In this document: piece after piece, positions 25,736-35,370 of the stretch
How positions within the stretch are numbered: position 1 is the first letter of the stretch
Layout: each line of letters starts with the position of its first letter
Source of the DNA: Aquamicrobium aerolatum DSM 21857
GTDB lineage: Bacteria > Pseudomonadota > Alphaproteobacteria > Rhizobiales > Rhizobiaceae
Direction: 5' to 3'
DNA length: 64,000 nt
NCBI RefSeq assembly: GCF_900113935.1
Contig: NZ_FORF01000007.1
Location: forward strand, 1 to 64,000
The notes under the pieces: generated by a model
What the model saw: only the letters and a program-made list of their open reading frames with translations
Databases searched by the model: none
What the model was told of the DNA's origin: nothing
Translations under genes and position numbers: made by a program

Positions 25736-26716
25736 ATGTTACTGAAGGCTGAACTGCATTGCCATATCGAAGGCGCGGCTGCACCTGAACTGGTGATCGC
25801 TCAGGCACGCAAATATAATGCCTCGGTTGAGCCGTTCATCAGAGACGGTTCCTTTGTCTGGACCGATTTTACGTCTTTTCTGGCTGCTTACGATTTTGCT
25901 GCCGATTTGTTCCGCAGCGAGGAAGATTACGCGCGTCTTGCTGAATATTATCTGACCAGTCTTGCAAAGGACGGGGCGATCTATTCGGAAGTATTTACAT
26001 CTCCGGACCACGCGGTGCGTGCGGGGCTTTCGCCGAAAGCCTATACCGACGCGCTGGGAGAGGGGATGGCGCGAGCCAAGGCCAAGACCGGCATCGAAGG
26101 CCGCATGATCGTCACCGGAGTCCGTCACGTCGGCGTCGAGTCGATTGAGCGGGCCGCGCGTTTCGCTGCGACATGCCGACATCCGCTGGTAAGCGGGTTC
26201 GGCGTTGCGGGGGATGAGCGCGTTGGCGCGATGGAGGACTATGTTCGCGCTTTCGAGATTGCGCGTGAGGCGGGGCTTGGCATCACTGTTCATGCCGGCG
26301 AGTTTGGCGGGCCGCAAAGCGTTCGCGACGCACTGGACCATATCAGGCCCTCGCGCATCGGGCATGGCGTTCGCGCCATTGAGGATCCGGATCTCGTCAA
26401 GCGCATCGCTGATGAGGGCATAGTGCTTGAAGTGTGTCCTGTGTCGAACATCGAGCTTAAAGTCTATCGGGACTTTTCCGAGCACCCGTTCAATGCTTTG
26501 CGCGAGGCGGGTTGCAAGGTCACGCTCAACTCAGACGATCCGCCGCATTTCTGGACGACCCTGAAGCGCGAATATGAGGTGGCGGCGACCCACTTTGGTC
26601 TTTCGGACAAGCAGTTGGCTGCGGTCACGCAAACCGCAATCAACGCAGCCTTTGTCGATCGTCAGACACGCGCAGCCTTGCTTGCACGCCTGGATGCAGC
26701 AGCATCGGGGCGCTGA
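25736..26716 (+). CDS. add: Adenosine deaminase
   Basis: 326 aa. Metal and catalytic residues are present in [34 protein letters not shown] and [12 protein letters not shown], with an EVCPVSN loop. It hydrolyses adenosine or deoxyadenosine to inosine forms that PunA can split. It is isolated from the other nucleoside genes, lying between ubiE (divergent) and a convergent SH3 gene. Flipping the 25.7-36.26 kb segment would place it directly after deoB on the same strand. Confidence 0.95.
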   Translation: MLLKAELHCHIEGAAAPELVIAQARKYNASVEPFIRDGSFVWTDFTSFLAAYDFAADLFRSEEDYARLAEYYLTSLAKDGAIYSEVFTSPDHAVRAGLSPKAYTDALGEGMARAKAKTGIEGRMIVTGVRHVGVESIERAARFAATCRHPLVSGFGVAGDERVGAMEDYVRAFEIAREAGLGITVHAGEFGGPQSVRDALDHIRPSRIGHGVRAIEDPDLVKRIADEGIVLEVCPVSNIELKVYRDFSEHPFNALREAGCKVTLNSDDPPHFWTTLKREYEVAATHFGLSDKQLAAVTQTAINAAFVDRQTRAALLARLDAAASGR

Positions 26717-26727
26717 CCTGGGGCGGG

Positions 26728-27285
26728 TCAGTCCTTGTAGGTCTCTCCCGGATAAGCACCCCAGATCTGTGTCTGGCTGAGCCAGCCGCGGTGGCCTGAG
26801 AATTCGATCTCGCACCACTGGCCATTGCACGCCTTGATATTGCCGATGACGCCGGGCTCAAGCTTGGCGACGATCCGCGAGGTCGTGTCCGGACCTGCAC
26901 GAAGCAGAAGCTCTGTCTCCTGGCCTTTTTGCCATGGCGCGGCGATGGCGGTGCGGCGACCGGAAAGCAGCGACTGGTTCACCCAGCCCTCTGCACCCTC
27001 TGAATCGCGTACACGCCGCCAGTTGTCGTACTCCTGGATGATCTCCATCGGCACGCCGGACTTGAGATAAAGCCATTCCACGGGATATTTCAGGCCGGGT
27101 CCGATGCGCAGATTTACCCGGCCGGACTTCAAGCTGGCAAAGCGTGGCAGTGGCAGGCCGCTGGGGCCGACCGCAGTATTTTGCGCGTGGGCTGCCTTTG
27201 ACAGAATGCCGAGATCGGCACTGATGCTGCCGATCAGAGCCAGTGCCGCGCAAAGAACGTATTTGAGGATTGCGCGAGGGGACAT
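26728..27285 (-). CDS. Exported protein with two SH3-like domains
   Basis: 185 aa. A signal peptide (AILKYVLCAALALIGS...AHAQN) is followed by two bacterial SH3-type repeats, LKSGRVNLRIGPGLKYPVEWLYLKSGVPMEIIQEYDNWRRVRD and KGQETELLLRAGPDTTSRIVAKLEPGVIGNIKACNGQWCEIEF. Each has the RxGPGxxYP/Wxxv pattern. Such proteins are periplasmic and may bind peptidoglycan. Start set at ATG 27285 rather than 27315. Convergent with add, divergent from the hydroxyacid dehydrogenase. Confidence 0.85.
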   Translation of the reverse strand: MSPRAILKYVLCAALALIGSISADLGILSKAAHAQNTAVGPSGLPLPRFASLKSGRVNLRIGPGLKYPVEWLYLKSGVPMEIIQEYDNWRRVRDSEGAEGWVNQSLLSGRRTAIAAPWQKGQETELLLRAGPDTTSRIVAKLEPGVIGNIKACNGQWCEIEFSGHRGWLSQTQIWGAYPGETYKD

Positions 27286-27468
27286 TGGTTTCACTTCTAC
27301 TTCATCACCCGACATGACCGGACTTGGACGGCGTCGGCCTGTTTTCCTTTGTGTTCGACAGGGGGGCTTGATACACAGGCATCAATGCCGTGATCCTGCC
27401 GACGCCATTTCCAAGTGTCGCTAATCTTGGTTAAAGAGGTCTCAACAAGACCCGGATTCGAGGAAACA

Positions 27469-28470
27469 ATGGCTGGCAAAAAGAAGCCGCTTGTCGTGAT
27501 CACCCGGAAATTGCCGGACGCAATCGAGACCCGCATGCGGGAGCTTTTCGACGCGCGCCTCAATGTCGAAGATCGCCCCATGTCGCACGCCGAACTGGGT
27601 GAGGCCATGCGCGAGGCGGACGTGCTGGTGCCGACCGTCACCGACAAGATTGACGCGACGCTGATCGAACAGGCAGGCCCCAACCTCAAGCTCATCGCGA
27701 CCTTTGGCAATGGTGTCGACAACATCGATGTTGCCGGTGCGGCCAAGCGCGGGATCGTTGTCACCAACACGCCCAACGTCCTCACCGAAGACACCGCCGA
27801 CATGACCATGGCGTTGATGCTTGCCGTGCCCCGCCGGCTGACGGAGGGAGCCACGTTCCTGACCGATGGCGGAAAATGGGGCGGCTGGTCGCCGACCTGG
27901 ATGCTGGGTCGACGCATCTGGGGCAAGCGGCTTGGCATCGTCGGCATGGGCCGCATCGGCACTGCCGTTGCCCGCCGCGCCAAGGCTTTCGGCCTGTCGA
28001 TCCACTACCATAACCGGCAGCGCGTTGCGCCCGCCACCGAGGACGCGCTGGAGGCAACCTATTGGGAAAGCCTCGACCAGATGCTCGCGCGCATGGACAT
28101 CATCTCGGTCAACTGCCCCTCGACCCCGGCGACCTATCACCTTCTGTCGGCACGTCGCCTGGCGCTGCTGCAGCCGACCGCATATCTCGTCAACACGGCG
28201 CGCGGCGACATCATTGATGAGAGCGCTCTGCTCAAGCTTCTGGAACAGGACAAGATCGCCGGAGCGGGGCTGGACGTGTTCCAGCACGAGCCCGTTGTCA
28301 GTCCGCGTCTGGTGAAGCTGGCCAAAAAGGGCAAGGTGGTGATCCTGCCGCATATGGGATCGGCCACGATCGAAGGCCGGATCGACATGGGCGAAAAGGT
28401 GCTGATCAATATCCGCACCTTCTTTGACGGCCACCGCCCACCAGATCGGGTTCTTCCTTCTCGGGTCTGA
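27469..28470 (+). CDS. D-isomer-specific 2-hydroxyacid dehydrogenase (glyoxylate/hydroxypyruvate reductase type)
   Basis: 333 aa. NAD(P)-binding motif LGIVGMGRIGTAVARRAKAFG, catalytic Arg in NTARGDIIDESAL, Glu in the following AGAGLDVFQHEP block and catalytic His in LPHMGSAT. It reduces a 2-keto acid such as glyoxylate to the D-2-hydroxy acid. ATG 27469 has GAGGA 5 nt upstream; longer in-frame sequence is not needed. It converges with moeB. The precise substrate is not determined by sequence. Confidence 0.9.
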   Translation: MAGKKKPLVVITRKLPDAIETRMRELFDARLNVEDRPMSHAELGEAMREADVLVPTVTDKIDATLIEQAGPNLKLIATFGNGVDNIDVAGAAKRGIVVTNTPNVLTEDTADMTMALMLAVPRRLTEGATFLTDGGKWGGWSPTWMLGRRIWGKRLGIVGMGRIGTAVARRAKAFGLSIHYHNRQRVAPATEDALEATYWESLDQMLARMDIISVNCPSTPATYHLLSARRLALLQPTAYLVNTARGDIIDESALLKLLEQDKIAGAGLDVFQHEPVVSPRLVKLAKKGKVVILPHMGSATIEGRIDMGEKVLINIRTFFDGHRPPDRVLPSRV

Positions 28471-28485
28471 TGCTGCGGGACTTCG

Positions 28486-29253
28486 CTACAGTGCTTGCGC
28501 CTTGTAGCGAACTGTCTCGAAGTTTGCTCCAAGTCCGTCATACATCAGCAATCGACCGACAAGCGGCTCGCCAATGCCGGTGATCAGCTTGATTGCTTCC
28601 ATGGCTTGCAGGGTGCCGATCACGCCGACAAGCGCGCCGATGATGCCGGCCTGGGCACAGGAGGGCACGAGATCGGCAGGCGGTGGCTCGGGGAACAGAT
28701 CGCGATAGGAAGGGTTGCGCTGGCCCTGCGCGTTCTTCTCGAAGGGTTTGAGAACCGTCACCGATCCATCGAACCGCCCGACCGCACCGGTGACCAGCGG
28801 ACGCTGCGCCGCAGCGCAGGCATCGGCAACCGCGTAGCGGGTCGCGAAATTGTCGGTGCCGTCCACGACCAGATCATAGGCGCTGACGATGTCGCCAATA
28901 TTCTTCGTGTCGAGCCGCATTTGGTGCAACTCGACGGCGACGTGCGGATTGATCCTGCCGATTGTCGCCGCCGCGCTTTCCACCTTGCTCATGTCCAGCG
29001 TCTGCATGCTGTGGATCACCTGGCGCTGCAGGTTCGACAGCGACACGATGTCGTCATCAACGATCCCGAGCGTGCCGACGCCTGCGGCAGACAGATAGAG
29101 GAGGATTGGCGCGCCAAGTCCGCCGGCGCCCACCACCAGCACGCGCGCCCGTTTCAGCTTCTGCTGGCCAGCGCCACCGACCTCCGGCAGCACGATATGG
29201 CGCGCGTAGCGTTCGAGTTCTTCCGGGGCGAGGGGGGTGGAGGTCTGGTTCAT
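28486..29253 (-). CDS. moeB: MoeB/ThiF-family adenylyltransferase
   Basis: 255 aa. The ATP-binding GAGGLGAPILLYLSAAGVGTLGIVDDDIVSLSNLQRQ loop, DLVVDGTDNFATRY and PSCAQAGIIGALVGVIGTLQAMEAIKLI are standard for enzymes that adenylate the C-terminus of MoaD or ThiS sulfur carriers. The four zinc-binding cysteines of E. coli MoeB are absent: only two Cys occur in the whole protein. The gene is downstream of recF, in the place where gyrB often follows recF in other bacteria. MoeB versus ThiF use cannot be separated here. Confidence 0.88.
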   Translation of the reverse strand: MNQTSTPLAPEELERYARHIVLPEVGGAGQQKLKRARVLVVGAGGLGAPILLYLSAAGVGTLGIVDDDIVSLSNLQRQVIHSMQTLDMSKVESAAATIGRINPHVAVELHQMRLDTKNIGDIVSAYDLVVDGTDNFATRYAVADACAAAQRPLVTGAVGRFDGSVTVLKPFEKNAQGQRNPSYRDLFPEPPPADLVPSCAQAGIIGALVGVIGTLQAMEAIKLITGIGEPLVGRLLMYDGLGANFETVRYKAQAL

Positions 29254-29292
29254 GACGACAGGATAGCCTTGCCATCGCTGAAAGTCAGCGTC

Positions 29293-30441
29293 TCAAACGG
29301 GGCTAACTTTGCCGCCTGAAACGGTGAAGAACTGCGCTTGTCCGGCAAGGCTCGAGAAGAGTGCGGCATCGGTCCCGGTCATGAATGCCTGACAATTGAG
29401 GTCGGCGAGAATATCGAACAGCGCTGCGCGCCTTCCAGCATCGAGATGCGCGGCGATTTCGTCGAGCAGCAGGATCGGAGCGGTGCCGGCCAATTCCCGC
29501 ACCAAACGCGCATGCGACAGCACTAGGCCCGTCAGAAGTGCCTTCTGTTCTCCCGTCGAGCACAATTCGGCCTGCATGTTCTTGGGCCGGTGACGGACGA
29601 GCAGATCAGAGCGGTGTGGTCCTTCCAGAGTTCGCCCAGCAGCACGGTCGCGATAGCGATTGCCGGCAAGTGCGCTTCGGAAGCTTTCTTCCACATCTAC
29701 GGCAGCCTGATGCGTAAAAGCTTCCTCCAGCGTCCCCGACAATGCGATATCCGCCTTGGGGAAGGGGCTGTCATCGGGCAGACGTTCCATCATGCCGCTG
29801 AGCAACCGGACCATCTCCACCCGCGCAGCAGCGATGGCGCTACCCGTTTCCGCCATCTGGGTCTCGATGGCGTCAAACCACCCATCGTCACGCGCATTGT
29901 CCAGCAAAAGCCGGTTTCGACCGCGCATTGCCTTTTCGTAATCGAGCGCTCGGCGTCCGTGGCTCGGATCGATCGCCAGCACCAGCCGGTCGATGAAGCG
30001 ACGCCTTTCGGCTGCTGGCCCCGTAAACAGCGCGTCCATCGCCGGTACCAGCCAGATGACGCGAAGCCAGTCGAGGAGTTCGTCTGCGGAGCGGGCATTG
30101 GCGCCGTTGATGCGGACCCGCCTCACGGTGCTTTCGGCTGTCGGGCTGCGTTCGAACAGCGTTCCGGTTCCGATCTCGACTTCGCCCTGTGGCCCGTCGA
30201 CACGAGCATGGATCGCAAAGCCGTCGGATCCGGCACGCGCAACGTCTTCGTGGGATGCACGGCGCATGCCCCGTCCGGGCGAAAGATACGAAACCGCCTC
30301 GAGCAGATTGGTCTTTCCGGCGCCGTTTTCTCCCGTCAGCACCACCGCGCCAGGCGCAAAATCGAGCGCCTCGCTGGTGTAGTTGCGAAAGTCCGTCAGC
30401 ATCAAACGAGCGACATGCGTCTGCGTTTCGCGGGTCGGCAT
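29293..30441 (-). CDS. recF: DNA replication and repair protein RecF
   Basis: 382 aa. Walker A TGENGAGKTN (36-45), LTDFRNY opening, YLSPGRGMR, and the C-terminal STGEQKALLTGLVLSHARL signature with LLLDEIAAHLD Walker B are those of RecF, which loads RecA at gaps through RecOR. It follows dnaN by 37 bp on the same strand, in the order dnaA-dnaN-recF. Confidence 0.95.
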   Translation of the reverse strand: MPTRETQTHVARLMLTDFRNYTSEALDFAPGAVVLTGENGAGKTNLLEAVSYLSPGRGMRRASHEDVARAGSDGFAIHARVDGPQGEVEIGTGTLFERSPTAESTVRRVRINGANARSADELLDWLRVIWLVPAMDALFTGPAAERRRFIDRLVLAIDPSHGRRALDYEKAMRGRNRLLLDNARDDGWFDAIETQMAETGSAIAAARVEMVRLLSGMMERLPDDSPFPKADIALSGTLEEAFTHQAAVDVEESFRSALAGNRYRDRAAGRTLEGPHRSDLLVRHRPKNMQAELCSTGEQKALLTGLVLSHARLVRELAGTAPILLLDEIAAHLDAGRRAALFDILADLNCQAFMTGTDAALFSSLAGQAQFFTVSGGKVSPV

Positions 30442-30478
30442 GGACCAGGCTCGTTTCCTGTCAGTGTCGATGGCCGGT

Positions 30479-31597
30479 CTATACCCGCATCGGCATCAGA
30501 ACGTACAGCGCATGCGCATCGCTAGTGTCGTGGATCAGTGTCGGTGAGCCGGCATCCGCCAGCATGAACCGTGCCTCGCCGCCAGAGAGCTGCGCCGCGA
30601 CATCGAGCAAATATTTTGCGTTGAAGCCAATCTCGATTGGGTCAGCATCATAATCGGCCACGATTTCTTCCGTCGCACTTCCGGAATCCGGATTGTTGAC
30701 GGTCAATGTCACCTGGCCCGACGAGATTGACAGCTTGACCGCGCGTCCGCGCTCCGACGAGATGGTCGAGACACGGTCAACAGCCTGGGCGAAAGCCTGC
30801 CGGTCGATCACCAGCTGCTTGTCGTTACCGGTCGGAATGACGCGCTGATAGTCCGGGAATGTCCCGTCGATCAGCTTGGATGTCAGGATCACGCTGCCAA
30901 TGGTGAAGCGGATCTTGGTGTCCGACAATTCGGTCGTCACCTGCACGTCCGGCGCATCAACGAGCTTTTGCAACTCGCTGACGGTCTTTCGTGGAATGAT
31001 GATGCCCGGCATGCCTTCAGAGCCCGAAGGCGCCTCGACGTCGGCGCGCGCGAGGCGATGGCCATCCGTTGCCACCGAGCGCAGGGTAAGCTTGCCGCCA
31101 TCCTCATGCGTGTGGAAGTAGATGCCGTTGAGATAGTAGCGCGTTTCCTCGGTCGAGATCGCAAACTGCGTTTTCTCGATCAGTCCCTTCAGATGATCGG
31201 AAGGGAGACGGAAGACATGGGTAAAAGTGCCCGCAGAGAGCTCCGGAAAATCGGCCTGCGGCAGGCACTGCAATCGAAACGACGAGCGCCCTGACATCAC
31301 GGTCATCGAGTTGCCGCTCTCATCGACCTTGAGCATGACTTCTGCGCCGTCTGGCAGCTTGCGCACGATGTCGTAGAGCAGATGCGCCGGCACGGTGGTT
31401 GCACCGCCTTGCTCGACGGTCGCAGCGGTCGACTCGGTCACTTCCAGGTCGAGGTCTGTCGCCTTCAGCTGGAGGCTTGCATCCGTCGCCGAGAGAAGCA
31501 CGTTCGAAAGGATCGGGATCGTATTGCGACGCTCGACGACACGGTGGACGTGGTTCAGCGACTTGAGGAGATTGGAGCGTTCGAGGGTTACACGCAT
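30479..31597 (-). CDS. dnaN: DNA polymerase III beta subunit (sliding clamp)
   Basis: 372 aa. MRVTLERSNLLKSLNHVHRVVERRNTIPILSNVLL at the N-terminus, the FAISTEETRYYLNGIYFH region, TDGHRLA and the C-terminal ALYVLMPMRV tail are typical. Three clamp domains are implied by length. Start at ATG 31597; an upstream ATG three codons earlier is possible but adds no conserved sequence. A 182-bp gap separates it from dnaA. Confidence 0.97.
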   Translation of the reverse strand: MRVTLERSNLLKSLNHVHRVVERRNTIPILSNVLLSATDASLQLKATDLDLEVTESTAATVEQGGATTVPAHLLYDIVRKLPDGAEVMLKVDESGNSMTVMSGRSSFRLQCLPQADFPELSAGTFTHVFRLPSDHLKGLIEKTQFAISTEETRYYLNGIYFHTHEDGGKLTLRSVATDGHRLARADVEAPSGSEGMPGIIIPRKTVSELQKLVDAPDVQVTTELSDTKIRFTIGSVILTSKLIDGTFPDYQRVIPTGNDKQLVIDRQAFAQAVDRVSTISSERGRAVKLSISSGQVTLTVNNPDSGSATEEIVADYDADPIEIGFNAKYLLDVAAQLSGGEARFMLADAGSPTLIHDTSDAHALYVLMPMRV

Positions 31598-31716
31598 GAT
31601 ACGCAAGGATCTCGCAGAAAACTAAGGTCAGAGTTCAGGCCGGATACGCCCACTGGGCGGTAAATGCCGAAGCGGAAATGGACGTAGACCCTGACGGGAA
31701 ATGAACCGGAACGCAA

Positions 31717-31746
31717 GTGCGCGCCGCCTTTGGTGGCCGCGCGCAC
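31717..31746 (-). terminator. GC-rich hairpin between dnaA and dnaN
   Basis: GTGCGCGCCGCC (31717-31728) and GGCCGCGCGCAC (31735-31746) form a 12-bp stem with one mismatch around a 6-nt loop, 34 bp after the dnaA stop. There is no clear U-tract on the minus-strand side, so it could be a weak terminator or an mRNA-end stabiliser. Confidence 0.4.
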
Positions 31747-31779
31747 AAGATTTTTGGGGAAAACGCGCTCAGGCGGCGA

Positions 31780-33321
31780 TCAGGCCTGTTCGGCGATCAG
31801 GCGCTTGAGCAGCTCCAGTTCCTGCGCCATCGTGTTGTCAGCGCCCGACAGCCCTTCGATCTTGCGCACTGCGTGCAGAACCGTGGTGTGGTCCCGGCCG
31901 CCAAAACGACGCCCGATCTCGGGCAGAGAGCGTGGTGTCATCACCTTTGCCAGATACATCGCGATCTGGCGCGGCTTGACAATCGTCCGGGTACGCCGGT
32001 TCGAAAGGAGCTCGTTCTTCGATACGTTGTAGTGGCGGGCGACAATGCGCTGGATGTCCTCGATGCGCACGCGCTTGGGCTCGCCGGCGCTGTAGACATT
32101 GCCGAGAACCTCCTTCACCCAGTCGATCGACATTTCTGGCTCGAACGACTGGCGGAACAGGATCTGGTTGAACGCCCCCTCCAGTTCGCGACCGCTACCG
32201 GTCACGGTCTGGGCGACATGGGACAGGATCTCTTCCGGAATTTCCAGCGTCGGCATTTCCATCCGTGCGGCGGCGTAACGCTGCTGCAGGATCGACAGGC
32301 GCATCTCGTAGTCTGGCAGCGCCATTTCGAGCGCAACGCCGCCATTGAGGCGCGAGCGCACGCGTGGCTCCAGCGACTCCAGTTCTGATGGTGGGCGGTC
32401 CGCCGCAACCACCACCTGCTTGGCGCTGTCGAGGAGCATGTTGATCAGATGGCAGAACTCGTGCTGGATCGACTTGCCCTGCAGGAACTGCATGTCGTCG
32501 ATGATGAGAAGGTCGATGTCGCGCAGCTGCTCCTTCAGGTGCAGCGCGTAGTTGTCGCGAATTGCCGTTGCAAAACGCCACATGAAATATTCAGCCGTCA
32601 GGTAGACGACGTGAGCCTGCGGCTTGAGGCGGATTGTTTCCGCGGCAATTGCCTGCAGCAGATGGGTCTTGCCGAGGCCGACGGACGCATGAATGAACAG
32701 CGGGTTGAAGCGCAGCGCGCTTGGCGAAGACTCAGACAGGGAGCGCGCGGCGGCAAAGGCGACGCGGTTCGACGGCCCCTGGACGAAGGAATCGAACGTA
32801 TAGCGCGGGTCAAGTGGGGAGCCGAGCACAGCTTGTTTGCCCTGGCGCTCTGCGCCGTGCACTGGCTGCGATGGGATCGCGCCTTCGGCACGCGCCATTG
32901 TCGGCATTGTCTGGGCGGTTGCTGTGGGGCGAATGTTGTTTCTGCGTGCCGGCGCCACGTCTTCCTCGACGGGTGCGACGCTGCGCGCGGCAGAGCGGAC
33001 GACGATTTCCACCTTGAGCGTGGATGGCTCGGTCTGCTTCCACAATTCGGTGATCACGTCGAGATAGTGACTGTTGATCCACTGGCGAAGAAACGCGGTA
33101 GGCACCGAGAGGCGGATCAGGCCACGGGAGGCCTCCGCCACTTTCATGCGGCCAAACCAGCTCGAATAGACGTCATTGCCGAGGCGGGCCTTGAGCTGCG
33201 CTTTCACGCGCTCGAAATTGGCTTCAGTGCCGCCTGCTGACGTCATGCCGGTCCCCTCGTTCGATGTTGCTGATTCAAACGACGCCGTATCGGCCGCCGC
33301 TCTTTCGATGCCGCTGTGCAT
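31780..33321 (-). CDS. dnaA: Chromosomal replication initiator DnaA
   Basis: 513 aa. Domain I at about 30-105 ([22 protein letters not shown]...LRQWINSHY), a poorly conserved linker, AAA+ domain with Walker A around SVGLGKT (213-219) and Walker [11 protein letters not shown] (271-280), and C-terminal DNA-box binding domain ending with [15 protein letters not shown]. It binds DnaA boxes and melts the origin. Start chosen at ATG 33321 (MHSGIERA), which leaves a 792-bp leader to rpsT; the frame is open further upstream to 33477 but that part is not conserved-looking. Five GANTC sites in the leader suggest methylation-linked control. Confidence 0.96.
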   Translation of the reverse strand: MHSGIERAAADTASFESATSNEGTGMTSAGGTEANFERVKAQLKARLGNDVYSSWFGRMKVAEASRGLIRLSVPTAFLRQWINSHYLDVITELWKQTEPSTLKVEIVVRSAARSVAPVEEDVAPARRNNIRPTATAQTMPTMARAEGAIPSQPVHGAERQGKQAVLGSPLDPRYTFDSFVQGPSNRVAFAAARSLSESSPSALRFNPLFIHASVGLGKTHLLQAIAAETIRLKPQAHVVYLTAEYFMWRFATAIRDNYALHLKEQLRDIDLLIIDDMQFLQGKSIQHEFCHLINMLLDSAKQVVVAADRPPSELESLEPRVRSRLNGGVALEMALPDYEMRLSILQQRYAAARMEMPTLEIPEEILSHVAQTVTGSGRELEGAFNQILFRQSFEPEMSIDWVKEVLGNVYSAGEPKRVRIEDIQRIVARHYNVSKNELLSNRRTRTIVKPRQIAMYLAKVMTPRSLPEIGRRFGGRDHTTVLHAVRKIEGLSGADNTMAQELELLKRLIAEQA

Positions 33322-33726
33322 GCTTCTTGACTTTCCCTGTATGACTTCCGCCTTGCGTCGCTGTCGATTTCTAACCGCATCCGACTTGACGACGCAGTAC
33401 ATCTTGTCCCGCGTTCTATATGCTTGGTGGTCCACCTTCCTTCTCGCTGGTGCCTGATGGGATTTGCCGTCAGTCACAAAAAATGCGCAAAAAAGACCGA
33501 CCTCGAGCCAGAGCCCGAAGTTTGAATACCCTTACGTCTTTGCAGTCCCCTGTCCACGAAAGGCCATATATTGGACGTCCGCGGGGAAGTGCCCACGGCT
33601 CAAATATGCCTAAAACTGGCTGGATTAGCGGTCCAATATGCCCGCCCCTTCGATGACTGGACTTTACAAAATGAGGCGGTCAAAGGGCAAGAGACAGAAG
33701 TGGAATTTTTCGTCCTCAAGGGCAGA

Positions 33727-33863
33727 GATTCAGCTTGACTCGGGTCCGCCAAGATCAGCCCGTCTCACAAAAGCCTTTTGATTCAAAACCTTTGCCGTTC
33801 TGCGACCGATTGACTCATTTTGCTATAAAAATTGCTTGACAGCGAAAGCCTCTTCAAAGACTC
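33727..33863. promoter_or_regulatory. Cluster of five GANTC (CcrM) sites upstream of dnaA
   Basis: GATTC at 33727, GACTC at 33737, GATTC at 33780, GACTC at 33812 and GACTC at 33859: five sites in 137 bp, against about 0.5 expected by chance at equal base use. CcrM adenine methylation of GANTC is a cell-cycle signal in alphaproteobacteria and affects dnaA transcription in Caulobacter. Confidence 0.55.
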
Positions 33864-34054
33864 GCCAGAATGCCTCACTTGAGAGCCGTACCTAGGGTAA
33901 GCTTCTGATATATAAGCACAAAATATGCCGCTGGCGTGCTTGGTGGTGCCGTTAGGTCGCCGCCGGCTGCCGGTCAAGCCAGTGTATGCCGACAAAAGGA
34001 GTTACTTCCCATAAGGTTACGCAAGATCAATTGTCGGCAAAGAATTCACGCAAC

Positions 34055-34086
34055 AAAAAACCCGGTCGCAATGCGCCGGGTTTTTT
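34055..34086 (-). terminator. Terminator downstream of rpsT
   Basis: CCCGG-T-CGC (34061-34069) and GCGCCGGG (34073-34080) form an 8-bp stem with one bulged T around an AAT loop, flanked by A6 and T6 runs. It can work in both directions and lies 28 bp after the rpsT stop. Confidence 0.85.
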
Positions 34087-34113
34087 AATGCGAATACTAA
34101 GAAGGAGGCTAGC

Positions 34114-34380
34114 TCAGGCAGACAGTGCCTTCACGCGCTGTGCCAGACGCGAAACCTTGCGGGACGCCGTATTGCGATGGAAGACGCCCTTGGAGACAGC
34201 GCGCATCAGCTCCGGCTGGGCGACGCTGAAGGCAGCCTGTGCTGCATCCTTGTCGCCGGCGGTCAGCGCCTCTTCAACCTTGCGGATGAATGTGCGGACA
34301 CGCGAGCGACGGTTCTTGTTGACCGCGGTCTGGCGAGCGATCTTGCGCGTAGCCTTCTTGGCCGAAGACGTATTGGCCAT
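34114..34380 (-). CDS. rpsT: 30S ribosomal protein S20
   Basis: 88 aa, very basic. [39 protein letters not shown] and the C-terminal [23 protein letters not shown] are standard S20, a primary 16S rRNA binder. A terminator follows at 34055-34086. The rpsT-dnaA order is common in this bacterial group. Confidence 0.98.
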   Translation of the reverse strand: MANTSSAKKATRKIARQTAVNKNRRSRVRTFIRKVEEALTAGDKDAAQAAFSVAQPELMRAVSKGVFHRNTASRKVSRLAQRVKALSA

Positions 34381-34553
34381 AATGCCTCTCTCTCACTATC
34401 TCAGTGTGGGCACCTAGGCGGATAGTCCGTTGAGGAGATACCGTCAGGCGCAATAAATACAAGGGGCGGATTTATACCGCCCAGTTGCGGCGGCTTATAG
34501 AGGAGCTTTGCCCGGACGTCAACGCTTCAGTGGCTTGAATCCGGGGACAAAAC

Positions 34554-35327
34554 TCATTGGTTGCGGAAGTTGGGTGCACGTTTGTCCGAAAAGGCTTCCA
34601 TGCCCTCTTTCTGGTCCTCAAGGGCGAACATGGAGTGAAACACCCGCCGCTCGAAGCGCAGGCCTTCCGTCAGTGTGGTCTCATAGGAGCGGTTGACGGC
34701 CTCCTTGTTCATCAGCACCGCCGGCAGCGAGAACGAGGCGATCTTTTCAGCTGCCTTGAGCGCTTCGTCGACCAGTGTTGCAGCGGGAACCACGCGCGAC
34801 ACCAGACCGCTGCGCTCCGCTTCCTCAGCGTCCATCATCCGACCCGTCAGGCACATGTCCATTGCCTTGGATTTGCCGACAAAGCGGGTCAGGCGTTGCG
34901 AGCCGCCCATGCCCGGCATCACGCCTAGCGTGATTTCCGGCTGGCCAAATTTGGCGTTGTCGCCGGCAATGATGAAGTCGCACATCATCGCCAGTTCGCA
35001 TCCGCCGCCGAGTGCATAGCCGGACACCGCGGCAATGATCGGCTTGCGGATGCGCAGCATCGCATCCCAGCCGGAAAAGAAGTCCGCCATATACATGTCG
35101 ATATATGACTTCTGGTGCATTTCCTTGATATCAGCACCGGCCGCGAAAGCTTTCTCTGAACCCGTGATGACGATCGCACCGATCGTCTCGTCAGCCTCGT
35201 AAGCCTGCAGCGCGGCAACGACGTCTTCCTGCATTTGTGAGTTGAGCGCGTTGAGGGCTTTGGGCCGGTTGAGGGTGATGAGGCCCACCTTGCCGCGAGT
35301 TTCGACGAGGATTGTTTCGTAGGCCAT
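34554..35327 (-). CDS. Enoyl-CoA hydratase
   Basis: 257 aa, crotonase family. Oxyanion-hole segments [11 protein letters not shown] and [45 protein letters not shown] are intact, with the two catalytic Glu positions visible in that second stretch and following loop. It hydrates 2-enoyl-CoA in fatty-acid beta-oxidation. Start at ATG 35327 with AGGGAG 8 nt upstream. It lies between mutM and rpsT on the same strand, as in many Rhizobiales. Confidence 0.93.
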   Translation of the reverse strand: MAYETILVETRGKVGLITLNRPKALNALNSQMQEDVVAALQAYEADETIGAIVITGSEKAFAAGADIKEMHQKSYIDMYMADFFSGWDAMLRIRKPIIAAVSGYALGGGCELAMMCDFIIAGDNAKFGQPEITLGVMPGMGGSQRLTRFVGKSKAMDMCLTGRMMDAEEAERSGLVSRVVPAATLVDEALKAAEKIASFSLPAVLMNKEAVNRSYETTLTEGLRFERRVFHSMFALEDQKEGMEAFSDKRAPNFRNQ

Positions 35328-35370
35328 TGCACGCTCCCTGATATGTCGGATGATCTTGATATGGTGATAG

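Larger units (their letters stand above)
33322..34113. promoter_or_regulatory. Long dnaA leader/intergenic region
   Basis: Nearly 800 bp without a convincing gene between dnaA and rpsT, both leftward. It should hold the dnaA promoter. Visible structure: an imperfect inverted repeat (33562-33576 with 33630-33642), five GANTC sites (33727-33863), an AT-richer patch around 33810-33835, and the rpsT terminator at 34055-34086. I found no clear TTATCCACA-type boxes, so I do not call an origin. Confidence 0.6.

Noticed and set aside
27442-28434. A 330-codon minus-strand frame opposite the hydroxyacid dehydrogenase
   Set aside because: A shadow frame; the plus-strand gene has a good ribosome site and all catalytic residues.
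33322-34113. Replication origin (oriC) at dnaA
   Set aside because: The long leader and GANTC cluster are suggestive, but I found no clear run of DnaA boxes. In Rhizobiales the origin is often elsewhere, so dnaA position alone is not enough.
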